Positions 26,101 to 39,073 are shown, numbered from the stretch's first letter. The stretch: 64,000 nucleotides of DNA from Cephalotus follicularis (GCA_001972305.1 BDDD01000910.1:364404-428403); one strand, 5' to 3'. Notes: generated by a model from the sequence alone, not told the origin. A program made the numbers and translations.

Positions 26101-28889
26101 ATATATCATAATTATTTTCCTTAGATATATAGTTTTTCTTTAAAACGATAATTTTATGGATTAAAACTGGATTAACTTATATATATTGAATCGGACATAT
26201 CAATAATACAAAGTCGGATAATCTGAAAGCAAATAATCAGATAAAATGGATGAATGGCAAAAGCATAACTAAGCACCAATAAAGACAGTGAATCCCAAAA
26301 ATACCGAATAGACATTCCAGCTTAAACCCACCAAATTTATTCCTTCGACAGTTGGTTACCTCAAAAGTATGCATCAACTAGTCTATTTTTTTATATTTGT
26401 TTCCTAGGATGAGAAGTTACCACGTTGCCAGTCTCAAAAACCTTTATTTTAGTTTTTAATTTTGACAACTTTAGAAGCAAACTTTGACAATGAATAATAT
26501 ATTAAAGATGCAATTCATTTTATGAAGATCATAATTAAAGATGGTTTGTACACGCGTATCACTATACCTTTAGATAACTATTTATTTTATGAATAATATT
26601 TTTTATTGTTAGTTATATTATAGACCATATAAGAAAAGACGGAGCCTTGCACATAAAATTTTAGGGTGAATATATTTTGTTTTTGTTAATTTTTTTAAAA
26701 AAAATTTATTTCTACATACATTAATATTATATACACCTAATTGAAACTCAAATTGTATAATATTGATAAGGGAAATAATAAATTAAAATCTAACATTTGT
26801 AGATCCAAAATATTTTATCTTTTTTCTCTCTCGTAAGTTACAATGGATAATCAGTATTACGTTTTATTTCTCATAATTTATCACCAGACAACACATAGAA
26901 GTATAGATCCATAAAATATTTTATTGATCAGCCCACTTAAATGTAATTCAAAAATTGTTAAAAAAATGCTTATTTGTCAATATCCCAAGCCCAATTGCCA
27001 ACCTATAAAAATGCAATCCATTAAAACTTCCAACGACCTTTGCAATCCATGTACTGCTGCAAATTCCAACTGTAGAAGAAACCAAATTTAAGGTTAAACA
27101 AAACAAATTTCCTAATAATTTCTTTATCAATTTCTCAATGTTTAACATCATTTTTTTCTGTTTTGTTAGTGGTGTAATGAATATTAATTTTATTTTTTTC
27201 TTGTTGATTTTAATTAAGTTACATATTAAGCTTTATTATTTTTAATTAATGTGTCACATGATATACATTTATTTATTAATTAATGGATTTATTAACTCTT
27301 AAAATATGATTGAGATCCGATACTATTTAAAAAAAAGAGAGATAGTTATTAGACTTAAAAAAAAAAAAAACGCGCCTAAATGTGGCATTTGAAGGATGTG
27401 AATAGTGGCCAATAAATAAAGAACACAAAAACAGACAACAGACTTAAAGAGAGAGAATACACAGTACACTGATTTTCTTAGTCACACCCTATCAGTAGTA
27501 CCTTCCTCTTTAGGTAATACTTCTACCTTAAAATATTTTTTGGTGAACTTATTTTTCCAATTTTGGTAGCTTTAATAACCAACCATCTATCACCATTAAA
27601 ATGTCAAGTGACTTATCTTACCGGTTATAGCCGGTTGCCAAATCAGCAATCATTTCGTAAGTAGATCTTCCAATCCTTGACTGCCACGTCATCACCCTCG
27701 GTCTATGTTGCTTCATGTTAGTGATTAAATCTGACGGCTCACGTTTCTTCTGATTTCCTGTAGGCCAGGAAGCTGCAGGGTTATTTATTAGTTGTTGCCC
27801 AGTGGGCAATGAGTACTTAGAAGCATTAAATTATTTTATCATATTAAAGTATGGAAATTTGTGAAATCAAGTATATTCTTTTTAGATAAATGATAAATTA
27901 GTTTATAATATTTTATATTAATAATATTTTAATTCTTAAATATAAGTATTAATCAGAATATTAGTTTTATTGTTATTTGATTTTTTAAATTTTTTTATTA
28001 ATAAAAACTAACATATGATAAAAATACTAAAATATCTTACGTTAAATTGTATTTTACTCTATAATATTATATGATGTATCTATGTGTATTTCACTATTTC
28101 TTCCGTGGGATGAAAATTTATAATATTATTTTGACTAAATTATGCACATTATTACGTTGTGGTCCAAAAATTGAAAACGTTACTACTTTATATATGTCGT
28201 GAAATATACGTTATAATAATTTAGTTGATAAAGTAATCTAATATGCATAATAAAGAGTTTTGGATCAAAATGGTTTTTTTTAAGAGAATTTAGGGAGGGT
28301 TTTATGAATTAGAAATTCTTGAATTGGACAAGTGAGAAACAAATTATTGGCAACGAAAAAATCAAATTTATACTGTTAGAAATTAACTTAGTGAATTTGC
28401 ACTTAAAATGTACAATAGACCATACAATTGAGTCGGGTTACCTAAAGGGGATCTTAATATGGGTTTTACAATCTACGCAATAAAATTAGAAAACAAAGTG
28501 TTCACTAATTAGTAATGACTCACGATATTCTACTATATATTATAGAAATTTTTAATTTGATACACAATATTTTTTCAATTAAACGTACCATATTTAGATT
28601 TGTCACAATTTTTCATACTCCGACACTTATCGTTATTTTTTTAATGGAAATAAGCAAATCGATATCGTTTTGTTTATTTCTTTGTCAAATTACTATAATT
28701 ATAGGCGAGTTCATGATTGATCTTAGATTTTAAATTTTAAATTAAAAAACAAATAAAACAGAAAAATCTTTTTTTCAATTAAAAAAACAAAAAAAAATAT
28801 AATTTCATATACTATATATTTATTATATCACTCATATACATGCTATTAATACTATTTTTGCTCTCCCTCTGTATCAAAATTACCGATAT
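23193..28889. other. Long gene-free AT-rich region
   Basis: About 5.7 kb with frequent stops, poly-A/T runs and only short frames. The one structure I can support is the fold-back element at 24945-25115. No tRNA, rRNA or protein domain was found. Confidence 0.4.
24945..25115. repeat. Fold-back MITE of about 170 bp
   Basis: The left arm (TATCACAAGGACATCACAAA, then GAGTTGTTAAAATATCATTG) is mirrored by the right arm (CAATAATATTTTAACAACTT is approximated there, then GATCCTTTGTGATGTC). The arms are about 65 bp each. There is no coding sequence. End points are approximate because the terminal bases have diverged. Confidence 0.6.
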
Positions 28890-29100
28890 TCACCAATAAT
28901 TCACGTAATCCATTGATCTGTTATGATGCTCGGGTTAATACCCTTTTTGTCCATTTGATACAACAAACAAAAAAGCACCATGTAAGTCTCCTCTCCTACA
29001 TAACCCATCAATCAAAACTGCATACATGAGTTCATCCACTTCAATCCCCACATCTTCAACTGTGCGTTGTGAGGCTTTGTTGGTTGCAGGTTGAGGCTGT
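28890..29100 (-). pseudogene. PPR protein gene fragment
   Basis: From about 29063 downward the minus strand encodes TVEDVGIEVDELMYAVLIDG, then LCRRGDLHGAF. A shifted frame continues LYQMDKKGINPSIIT. This is the helix-turn-helix pattern of P-class pentatricopeptide repeats (YxxLIDGLCRxGDxxxAxxLxxxMxxxGxxPx). Only about one and a half repeats remain, with at least one frameshift. Intact relatives bind organellar RNA. Confidence 0.65.
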
Positions 29101-30965
29101 TAACATCATAGTAAACTATATATAGTAGAATTATGATCGACATAATTCCAGTTATAATTGTCTAAGTACTTACATACTTAAACATTGAATTTTTAGTGAG
29201 GGATAGATAGAGTTCTCTAAACCTGAATTTTATCTACAATAGTCTGTAAATGATGGAATCACAGCTATTTATAGACTAGGCTAGAGACCCTTATCTAAAA
29301 TCTGATGATATCTTAAATTGTTCTTTCCATCAAGAAAATAAATAATCAAATTATGATTTATCTTTATCATGACACACTATAATTAGGTAAATTTAAGGGA
29401 TTAAATAAATCAGATTATGATTCTTACAATAACTAGAGAGATTCATAATTCCGTAATTTAACAAATATATAATTAATTGTTGGATCATCACTTAATTAGC
29501 AAATAAAATTAAATGGATAGTGTGTATGAGCCACAATTAAAGTGATATGCTTATAGAGGCAACCAACAAATAATCCATAAATCTCCCAAGAAATAAAGGG
29601 TGAAGTTACGTGCCAAAATCAATCTCTCATCGAAGAAAAACTTGGGTGTTCCAGCATTATTATGTGACCGTGAGGCCTAGGAACACCCAAATTTTTTTAT
29701 TATTATCTGATAGTAAATCGTACATACACAGATATATATCGATCAATAATAAAACTGTAAAGAACAAAAGATCTTACGTGGAAAAACCCAATACAAAAAA
29801 AAATCCCAAAAGAGATCAGAAATATATTATGAATGTAACTTAACCTTCAGCCATGTATATAAGTATATATATATTGGTAAAACTTAATACTGAAAAATAC
29901 TAATATATCCCACGCATAAATAAAAAATTCGTATCGGAATCCCCCAAACCCCCCACATTCAAGTGGGGGGATCCAACAACGAACAGAACTATCAAATACT
30001 GAGTTTTTGAATACGAAATATAGACCATGTGACGAGACCAGAACACTTGATATTTTTCTCCTCACACTGAGGGGTATTAGATGACAATCCCCACTCTCTC
30101 ATGCCACACATACACTCAACGCATCAATTACAAAAGTGGGTAAAAAATTAATGTCCTCTTCTGCTTGACGATGGTTTCAACACGAATTATGATTGTAAAA
30201 AAATATAGATTATATTTTAATAACTCACTTACGTACCGACTCAATTATTATCGATAAAATAACCTTTAAAAACATCTCAAGCGCGCTTTAGACGGAACAA
30301 AGCCAACCGTATTGTAGAAGCACCATCAATGCAAAGTAAAATAAAAGTACAATTAGGTTTCCTCTTTGGGGGTTCTTTGTCGGTAAGCATGTACGAGGTT
30401 TAGGCCTTGGGAGACGTGGATGCTTAGCAGCCATTCATGGAATGTATTTTGTCTAAATAAAATTCACGTTGTAGTTGTAGTACGTATATATTAAAATATA
30501 ATTTAATAATAATTTATTTTTCTCACTTTAAATTCAATTATGGGGAGTGCCGACACACATTTTGTTAGTTTCTCCAATATGGAGATACTCCGGATTTCGC
30601 GCTCTGATTTACTTCACCAAGAACACGAGATAAACAACCACAATCATAATGCATGAGAGCTCCAACAATCCTTAATAATACTACTGAGAGGGTGTGTCTT
30701 TGAAGAAAATATTAAGTATTTTGGTTTTATCACGTGATCGTAAGATTTCAAAACATTTTATATTTTTTAATAAAAAAATCAATAGTAATTTTATAAAATT
30801 CATTATTGATAATAACATGAAACATTTGAACGTTTTTAAACTGCACAGTCACGTGATGAGACCGAAATAACTATTTTTTTTTGGTGCACCAACATTAGTT
30901 TTAGACTGGTTTGACATTTGTAACTAAATAACTACTATGATCCTTCCATTTTTTGCATTGTCGTA
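29101..30965. other. Intergenic; possible LTR remnant and MITE
   Basis: Text at 29770-29820 (TTACGTGGAAAAACCCAA) resembles copia LTR R regions. Two hairpins lie nearby: TTGGGTGTTCC at 29642-29652 with its complement at 29680-29690, and CCCCCCAC at 29949-29956 with its complement at 29963-29970. No LTR pair was defined. The fold-back at 30720-30873 is listed separately. No gene is recognised. Confidence 0.35.
30720..30873. repeat. Fold-back MITE with CACGTG-containing ends
   Basis: The left end (GGTTTTATCACGTGATCGTA) and the right end read inward (GGTCTCATCACGTGACTGTG) are similar. The inner parts pair AT-rich sequence around CAATAGTAATTTTATAAAAT and the ATTCATTATTG phrase. There is no coding content. 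The CACGTG words are G-box cores, but a role is not shown. Confidence 0.6.
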
Positions 30966-31239
30966 TGTGACATCCGTGTCCTAATACGGTCTGTGTCTGT
31001 GAGCCTATATTGTTTTATGTCTGTCTGTCTAGCGATTGGTCCGTTATCTGGTTCTCATGACATGCATCACGACATTAATAAAATTTTTACTAATGTGATT
31101 TCATTTTGATGGTTTTTCTACGTAACATAAGTTTTATCTGCTATAAAATTAAACGATATTTTACTGAAACTGCTGTTGAATTCAGAAAATAAGCCAAGTG
31201 GTATGTTCTAAACATCCAATTTCTGTTCGTATCGGTTTA

Positions 31240-31771
31240 ATTCTGGACGAAACCCAGTCCGTTTTGAGTTGAATATATATGAGAAATGCCAAAAAATTTT
31301 CATTTTTGGCCATTTCTTTCTCTCTCCCAGAATTTCTCTCTCCTCTCTCCCGTCTCTCACTGCCTTCTGCCGCAGGCGTCAGTGACGATCTAACACCGGC
31401 GAAGGTACCGGTCGAACCGCCTCTGTCTCCCGAGCATGCTGAGCCCCACCACCGTGCCAGCAACCGCACCGTTCCCGCGTACGGAGCTCTTCTCTCTCCG
31501 CCTCTGTTTTGCGCCATATCTTCGTCTCCGGCGATCGTCACGGCAAGACGAGCCCAGATTCGGACTCCTGGCGTCAAGGCCGTTCGAACTGTACCAGCCT
31601 CGACGCCTGCAACGCAGATCGGCGGCGAAGGCAGCCGTGGTCAACGCGCCCGTTTCGGCCAGATGCGGCGGCGCCGTGACCAACGGGCTCAGATTCGTGC
31701 TCCCCGACCTCTGACGCACCAGATGCGACCTCTGCAGCTGACCGGCGACCGCGTCTGGCTGTCACGCGTCG
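31240..31771 (+). other. GC-rich block with open frame conserved among family-A LTRs
   Basis: A TATATATATG box (about 31272) is followed by a CT-rich leader and a 165-residue frame (31279-31776). It contains SAAGVSDDLTPAKVPVEPP and PAIVTARRAQIRTPG. Recognisably related peptides are encoded at the same place in copies 2, 3 and 4. GC-rich DNA opens frames on both strands, so conservation may be of DNA, not protein. It probably represents the LTR transcript leader. Confidence 0.4.
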
Positions 31772-34700
31772 TGTAATACCCGGAATTTTTCAAATAATTA
31801 AAGAATGAAAATTGGGCCCAAAATGTATTGGGGTAGAAATTAGATTAATAAAGAAAATGACATTTTGGACCCTAAATGGATAAATAATATTTTGGACTGG
31901 GAATTGGGCCTTATGGTATTTGGGCCAAATTATGACAAATGAATGAGGAAATGGATGAATGGTATTTGGGTTTGAAATATGTTAATATATTAATATCTTT
32001 TGGGCTGAAATTGAGTTTAAAAGAGGAAAAAGAGAATTGGGCCACTCCTTGGTCCTAAGCCCATTTTATAAAGGAATTGCTGGAATTTTGTGGGTGGTTC
32101 CAGAGCCTTCCACGGATTGGCTATAAAAAGGGGAAGTGAGAGTGTGTTGGGGACTGTTGCTAATTTTGGAAGGAAAAGAGACAAAGTGAGCTATCGGTGG
32201 AGGAGGAAGGAAGGAGCAATAGAGGAATTGTGCTGAGCAAAGGACGGTGCTGCAATCTTATCTAATCCAGGTAGGATCTACTCCCTACTCAGCATTTATT
32301 ATCTGTATGAATTGTTATAAATGTTGTGATGCTTGCTTGAGTTCGACAATTGATATAAAGGGGTAGCATGGTTGGCTGATTTATAATCCTAGAGCTAGTG
32401 GATACTTCTTGTTCTTGGGCGTTTGAGCGTGTAAGTATATATACACAGCAATTATGAATAGGAACAGTGTATACACTCTTAGGCTTGCTATGTGCCGAGC
32501 TCATCCTTATCATGCGTCCTTAACATGCTGAGCTCGTGCCAGAAAAACAACTAAGATCTACAACGTGGACGTGTGCCCTGTAAAAGCAGAGATGGCTTAA
32601 AGGGAGTGAAAGCGTGCATCCGAGGATGCGTTAGTGCTAAGTTATCGTCTAACTGTTATAGCCAAACACCCGAGGAACCAACCCTGGCCTCCACTGGTAT
32701 GCGGCCGAGGAGCCAGCCTTGGCCTCCCTTTCCATGCGCCCAGGTGCCGAGGAACCAGGCGCCGAGATGATTGTACACACAGAGATGGCCAAGTTCAGAG
32801 GATCCCTGCGCCAGGGTGCCATGCGAAATGAGGAACCACTGTCAAGCTCTCCATCCTCTGCCATGCACGCATTCAAGCATGTAACGACGATGAGAGCTCT
32901 CCTCAGCATACACCCCAGCTTGTAACGTGCTGAAGCTCTGTTCTCTGCCATTTGGACTGCGCACACGAGCGTTCCTCGGCTACGCACTCAGAGCTGGCGT
33001 CATGATCCAGCATGCATCCCAAGCATGCGTCGACCTCTGCTGTGCATACGGCATCCTCTTCCATGCATGTGCCAAGCTCCCCTCTGCTAGGTATCTGAGG
33101 TGCGGCATCCATGGCCCTCCTCTGTTATGCACTAGGGGAGCAGAGCATCACATTAATGGCGCTAATTCTACTGCCAGCCTGAGCAAGCTGTCGAGCACCA
33201 ACTGCCGAGAGGCCGAGGTGCGGAATAGCCATGGCAGAGGAGCTAAGCTCTCCTCTGCAATGGCACCAGCAATGGCATTCCACTGTGCCATGTGCCGGAG
33301 TGCATTGCTCGAGGCACCATCCACATGCTGTGACAATGCTCGCCATGCGCCGAGGAGTATCAATCATGGCCTCCACTGGTAACCGTCCGAGGTGCCACAC
33401 GCCTAAGGTGCCTGCTTCCCGAGCTTGCCAACCATCAGCACTGAGCTCCTTACTGTGAGGGTGTCCGAGGTACAACGACACTGAGCAGTGACTGTCCGAG
33501 GAGACTACAATGGCTTCCTCTGCCATGAGAGTCTCCCTGCCTGACGCCTGAGGAACCAACAATGGCCTCCTCTGCCACTGTTGAGATCACTACCATGGAT
33601 ACCAGAGGAAGCCCACCATGCGCCGTACATGCTAAGGAGCCATTGCCAATGCATCCGTGGAACATGCAGTGGACACCGAGCTCTCCCCTTCGTGTGTGAG
33701 CAGTGTAGAGCTCCCTAAGAGCATGTATCCATGCATGTGGCGTCATGATGATTGAGCTCTCCCCCTGCCATGGCATCCGAACTTGCCAGGATTGCGTGCC
33801 GAGCATGCGACCATGCAATGCCATGCCTCCTATGGCGCCAGAGTAATAATGAATGGCCACCTTTTATGTTAATAAAAGAAGATTAAATATAGTGTAAAGG
33901 GAGTGATAGAAATGATGGTTACAGATAAAGGATTATAATATGTGATAAGTGCAGATTTTAAATGATAAGTGTAGTAATAGAATATTAATAAATGAATAAA
34001 GGATAAGTATAAGTAATGAAAGGAAGATGTTAGTGTTATTATTGGAAGAGATTGATAAATGTAACGAATGTTGTATAGTATAAAAGGCAAACCTTACGGT
34101 GAATGGAAATGTAGTGTAATATAGAGTATTAAAGGCAGGCCCACCGTGAATAGTAGTGTAATGTTACTGTACTGTAGTGTCAATGTAATGTTAATGTACT
34201 GTAACGGATCACCGACCTAGATGAGCCTACGGGATCACCGACTGAGATGAGCCGGTAAGGCTATCTTCGAGATGAGCCTGGTGGATCACCGAGATAGCCC
34301 ATTGGATCACCGACCGAGATGAGCCGATGGATCACCAACTGAGATGAGCCGACGGATCACCGACCGAGATGAGCCACACTGACTGTTACTGTTAATGTTA
34401 TTGTATAGTGTGCTGAATGGCTGTCACTGATACTGTATAATGTTTGTGTTCCTCTCCTCTGCCTTTAACGCCTAGAACGCGTATATTGCTCTTCCTACGG
34501 CCGAGGAACCCGAGGAACCGGCCTGCCTAAAATGTAATGATTATTCATGTCCCGACTCCTCTGCTTTAATGTCTGGAGTGCGTTATCGCTCCTCCTTTAG
34601 TAGGGGATGCCGGGGTAGGATTTATTGTGACTGTTAATGATTGCGAATGATTGTAGTGACTGATTGGACTGTACTGTTGACTACTGCATCTCTTATTTGC

Positions 34701-35112
34701 ATCACATATGCTTGCTGCATCTGCATCTCCATGCATGAGTGGGTTGTAGTTCCTACACGACCAGTGGTCGCTGACCCATTGCATTTTAATGTAATGGGTC
34801 AGGTACAGGTGGAGCTTCGCAGCTAGCCAAGGATTGAAGCCCCGGGTGAGTCTTCTCCACAGCAGATTGACGACCAACCTATTTATATTTTTGAATGTTG
34901 TATTTCTTGACCTGCCGACATGTGGCAGAGTTTTTATGAACAGTATTGTATAACACTGGGTTTATCCACGCAATGATATTTTTTGGATTTATTTCGCATG
35001 CATTATTATATTGTTAAAAGTTTTTAATTTTCGCTGAATATTAGTAAATGAATGATACTGTTAGTAGCGTGTCAAACCTTGGGGGTTGACCCTTGGGGTT
35101 TGGGGCGTTACA
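31772..35112 (+). mobile_element. LTR-like unit B (probable solo LTR), 3341 bp
   Basis: It begins TGTAATACCCGG and ends GGGGCGTTACA, with a perfect 5-bp target duplication CGTCG at 31767-31771 and 35113-35117. A TATA box (CTATAAAAAGGGG, 32121-32133) marks a plus-strand LTR promoter. No gag or pol domain is present, so I read it as a very large solo LTR left by unequal recombination; a coding-free element such as a LARD is possible. The centre (32,580-33,860) is unusually GC-rich and full of CCGAGGA and CATGC words. Confidence 0.85.
34206..34376. repeat. 24-bp tandem repeat in LTR unit B
   Basis: About seven imperfect copies of a unit GGATCACCGACCGAGATGAG plus four more bases run head to tail. 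Some copies have lost the middle part. It is a minisatellite inside the LTR and is not a CRISPR array: there are no unique spacers and the host is a plant. Confidence 0.8.
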
Positions 35113-36224
35113 CGTCGGCCAGGGGCTGCCCGTGGGCCCACGCGTCGGCAGCCTCCGGCGACCAGTTTTTGACAGTTTTCCGACTTCGTTCTCCGTGTTG
35201 ACGTGATCCGTTCCGATTCGGCTCCGAGATTCTGACTCTGTGCTCCGTTTCGTCCGATTTCGGTAAACTTTGAACTTTTCTCCGTTAGTTCTGTTTTCCA
35301 TTGAATTCTATATTTCTGTATCTGTATCTGTTTTTGTTATACATATGAGTTAGAATTGTATAATCGATTCGAATTGGATAACTTGGACAATCACTTGGAC
35401 TAGTTTAAAATGATTTCGAAAGGGTGTTTAAATTGAACGTTTAAAAGATGTTTTTAATAATCTGACTTCTGTCCTGTCAACCGTACTGATCTGGTTTTTC
35501 TGCTGATTTTTGGAAATACCGGTTTATAAATCGGTTTTGATTTTATATTACGTTTAAGTAGTTTTATATCTGTTTTATAAATCAGATTTTGGCTTTTGAT
35601 TCTGTTTCTTGAATTCTGTTTCAGTTGTTTTACTTTTTTGTTTTATCTTTTCTGCAGAGATATTATTTTACTGTCACGCCCCGAACCGTGGGATGGGCCC
35701 CACGATTCGACACGTGGCAATCCGTACATTCAACATTAATAAATTCTATAAAAATTTAAAACATAAATGATCATACACATAATCCATTAATTTAACGTGT
35801 GGATATACAGACCCAAAAATACAATAAGAATACGCTGCTACATCTAACAGGTAACAAATAATTACATAATTATTTCTTGAAAATTCTTCCATAAAAGCGT
35901 ACTGTCGAGGAGGAACTTACACAATAATCCTTGTCTTTAACGCTGCTGCGACGTGCCTCCACTACCTGTACCTGTACATGGCCCATTCAAAGGAATGAGT
36001 CAGCAACCCTGAGGGTTGTGTAGGTTACAACATGCACGGACACATACCAGAGGAACAAACAATAAAGCAGAGGAGAAAATAATAATAAATATGCATGCCT
36101 ACATGAATGCAGCTCACAATCCATAACATAGTCATTAACATCCTTTATTATCGGACTGCTCTACTCAACCCATACATATCATATACCGAGGAGTCTAGTC
36201 CGGTCATCCTATGGTCTGGTCAGT

Positions 36225-36470
36225 GTACGTGGTTCACCTTTAGGCTCACCAACCCGCGGAATTCTCCTCCATGTTCACCTGCTGAGCGGAATTCGCCCTT
36301 TGCTCACCTGCTCTGCGGTTCACCCTTCGGATCACCAGTTTTGACGGAATTCACCTTTAGGTTCACAATTAGCGGATTCGCCCGAGGATCACCTGCATCG
36401 CGGTATTCACCCGTTAGGTTCACCTGCTTGGCAGAATTCTCCCCTGTTGGGCTCACCGGCCTGGGTCCAT
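36225..36470. repeat. Degenerate tandem repeat in LTR unit C
   Basis: About nine loose copies of a phrase like GTTCACCTGCTGAGCGGAAT followed by TCnCC. The spacing varies between about 24 and 36 bp. The core G(G/T)(A/T)TCACC is shared with the minisatellite of unit B, which suggests a common origin of the two LTR families. Confidence 0.6.
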
Positions 36471-37192
36471 CTATCTAAGTCTTTTTCTTTTACCTTCCAT
36501 TTCCTAATTCCATTTCCTTCCCTGGCTTTATATTGCTAGCCTAATGAGAAAACTTCATTGTTTTATAATAGAGTAAAATATAAAAAACCCCTCGAGATTT
36601 AAACGAGTTAACACTTAACCCCCTATACTTTCAAATATTACATATGCCCCCTTAAATTACAATTTATCTTATCGCCGTTATAATATTCTGTTAATTTTTT
36701 TAAATTACCCAAAATACCCTCATAAAAAAACAAACACTCCACTTACCCAAAGTGTTCGTCTTTCTCAGTAACTTACCACCCCCTCATTTTTTTTTCCTTT
36801 GGCTTCCTTAAGCCAGTTCATAAGTCAGACAAGGGCTCACCATTTTGCATGGCACTTCCCACACACCAGGCTCGTCACAATTGGCATTCCTCATACAAAC
36901 ACATGCCATGGACGCATGCATGCACATAAACCATTCCATCTTCAATAACGCATGCTAGAAGTGCATACCAGGAGACAATGCGTGCCAGGATGCTCACACG
37001 GCTCAGGGCAGAGGACAACACATGCAAGGACGCATGGTTGCATTACCTTCTCATCTCGGGCGCACGCAAAGATGCATGGCAGAGGGAAGCTCGGCTCATA
37101 CAAGTCCAGGACGCTTCTCCTCTGGCCAATGGCACCCCCGGTGCGTCACTCCAGTATCCATGGAAAGTCACCACGGCACCACTTGCAGTTCA

Positions 37193-37308
37193 TCCCTGGC
37201 ATGCCTGGCGGTCATCCCTGGCATGCCTGGCGTTCTCCCCTGGCATGCTGGGCGTTCTCCCCTGGCATGCCTGGCGCTCGCCCCTGGCATGCTTGGCGCT
37301 TGTCCCTC
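37193..37308. repeat. 24-bp minisatellite in LTR unit C
   Basis: Five head-to-tail copies of CCTGGCATGCCTGGCGTTCT plus CCCC, with few substitutions. They lie in the GC-rich part of the LTR and create overlapping long open frames in three plus-strand frames, none of which looks like a gene. Confidence 0.85.
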
Positions 37309-39073
37309 TTCATCACATGGTTTCTTGGCACTGGCAGAGGAGCTCACTCAGGCCTGGCATGGATGTGCAAACGTTGTTCAGTACGCCTGGAAGCAGGCAC
37401 GGTCACGCCAGCGTCGAGGGGGAGGTTCGACGCTTACCAGCGAGAAGCTCAGGCATCTCACCATGCATGGATACATGGCCAGGGGAGCTCCTCTCCACCA
37501 CGGTAACGTTGATCAAGGCGTCTTCGTGCGAACTTAGTGTCTGGTATAACCAGAATGCGAGGATGGGAGGAGACGCCCATGTGCAAGGCGCGTGACTTTG
37601 CCAAAATGCACTTAGCCGGGGTATTCTTATGTAATTATGTGTATATGTATATATATATAATCTACTTAGTATATAATCCAGTAGTAAACAATAAAACATC
37701 ATCACACAACAAGCAAGCAGGGAACGCATTCAGCAGCACACAACAAAACACACACACACACATGCTGGTAGGCACTCGGACATGGAGTAACCTACCTGGG
37801 CTAAGGTTGAAAACGGAGACGCTTCTTCTCCTCACAATACTGACTTCCTTCCTTGGCAGAGGTCTGCTATACACTTTGCTAATTCCTTCCTTCCTTGCAC
37901 ATCCTTGCTCTCTGGGAATGGGTCTTTATACAAGAGAAGGTGCAGGGGACATGGGGCTTCATGGAAAGCACTCACTTTGTCCCCATCTCCTACCCTCTCT
38001 TTCTCTCCCGAATCATCTAGAGAAATTGTGCAAGAAATAGTCAAAAAGTGTGTCTGAAGGGTCCTTATCTTCTTATATATGCCATTGGAAGAGTCTAGAA
38101 CTCTTGAGAGGATTCTCTACGGTTGCAGGCTTTTGCCGGCCTTGGGCCAGCTTCCCCGCCATTTTAGGCCTATTTACACTTTCTACATAAAAGCCCTATA
38201 CCAATTTAAATCCGATCCAGGGGGAATAAAACAATTCCTTAAGCCCAAAAATCATAATTTATTTTTCATTAAGGCCCAATTAAATACATTATAAAATTCG
38301 GGTCCAGCCCAATGGGCAGATAAATAATTACAAAGCCCATTAATAATATTTTATAATATTTAGGGCTCTTACATTTACTGCGAGCAAAACTCTGCGGGGT
38401 CTTTTTGTTCCATCTCACTAATCCTGTGGACTAACCCCCCTCTGTTTTCTGTTTTTAGTTCTGACATGTTAGTTTGTTGTGCTTTGTCAACTAGAGTCTG
38501 TCTGTCTGCTGAGGTGAGACCACAAGGGCATGCCTACTAGAGTCAACACATGCATATCATCATTACATTAGTATTTAAATTTCTGCATTACTTATGTTTT
38601 TATATAACTGTTTTGGTTTTGTTTAAAAAGGGCTGAGCCCTATTCAGGTTTTAAGTTTTGTTAATATGGTTGAGGCAGAGTCCAACACATTACTTGTTTT
38701 CTGCTTTTAAATTGTGATCTGCTGAGGACTGAGCCCATTTTATAAACTGTTTCCTCCTTCGGGAGTGTGGTCTGCTGAGAGCTAAGCCCATTTTATAATT
38801 GTTTCCTCCTTCTGGAGTGTAATTTTATAAAACTGTGTTTTTCTTTACAGGGGGTATAGTCCGATAAATGAATACTACATACCCGATTTTCGTAAAATTT
38901 TAAGAGTTATAATTATTTTCAAGTTTTTCAAGAAACTTTTCTGTTTTTGTTTATGTTTTGAAATGCTTTTCTGAATCTCTGATCTGTTGAAACTACGAGA
39001 TGAGTCTCTCATGGGAGGTTTGGCCTCGTAGTGGGCACGACGGATTCCAGCCGGGCTGGGTCCGGGTGTGTCA

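Larger units (their letters stand above)
35672..38373 (-). mobile_element. LTR-like unit C (probable solo LTR), 2702 bp
   Basis: On the plus strand it runs from TGTCACGCCCCGAACCG to GGGCTCTTACA, with a perfect 5-bp duplication TTTAC at 35667-35671 and 38374-38378. The minus strand begins TGTAAGAGCCC and ends GGGGCGTGACA, parallel to unit B, so the sense is probably minus. A TATATAAG box on the minus strand near 38076-38083 supports this. No retrotransposon protein is encoded. Like unit B it has a GC-rich centre with minisatellites. Confidence 0.84.
30966..39073 (+). mobile_element. Family-A LTR unit, copy 1, split by two insertions
   Basis: It starts TGTGACATCCGTGTCCTAAT and ends in text matching GGGCTGGGTCCGGG, the same limits as the copies at 40767-42404 and 44864-46229. 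Removing the nested units 31772-35112 and 35672-38373 (each with one copy of its 5-bp duplication) leaves about 2.06 kb that aligns with the other copies. The last bases are diverged (GTGTGTCA instead of CGTGACA) and no matching flank duplication is seen. There is no coding domain, so it is best read as a solo LTR of an unidentified, probably gypsy-type, element. Confidence 0.82.

Noticed and set aside
32573-33860. Many overlapping open frames of 65-151 codons on both strands
   Set aside because: They lie in the GC-rich, CCGAGG/CATGC-rich centre of LTR unit B, overlap in several frames on both strands and resemble no protein. Base composition explains them.
34206-34376. CRISPR-like array of short direct repeats
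   Set aside because: The units are contiguous without unique spacers, lie in an LTR, and the genome is a plant nuclear one.
36952-37595. Three plus-strand open frames of 171-205 codons
   Set aside because: All three plus frames are open at once because of the 24-bp minisatellite, whose length is a multiple of three, and because of GC-rich LTR sequence. There is no splice or domain evidence.
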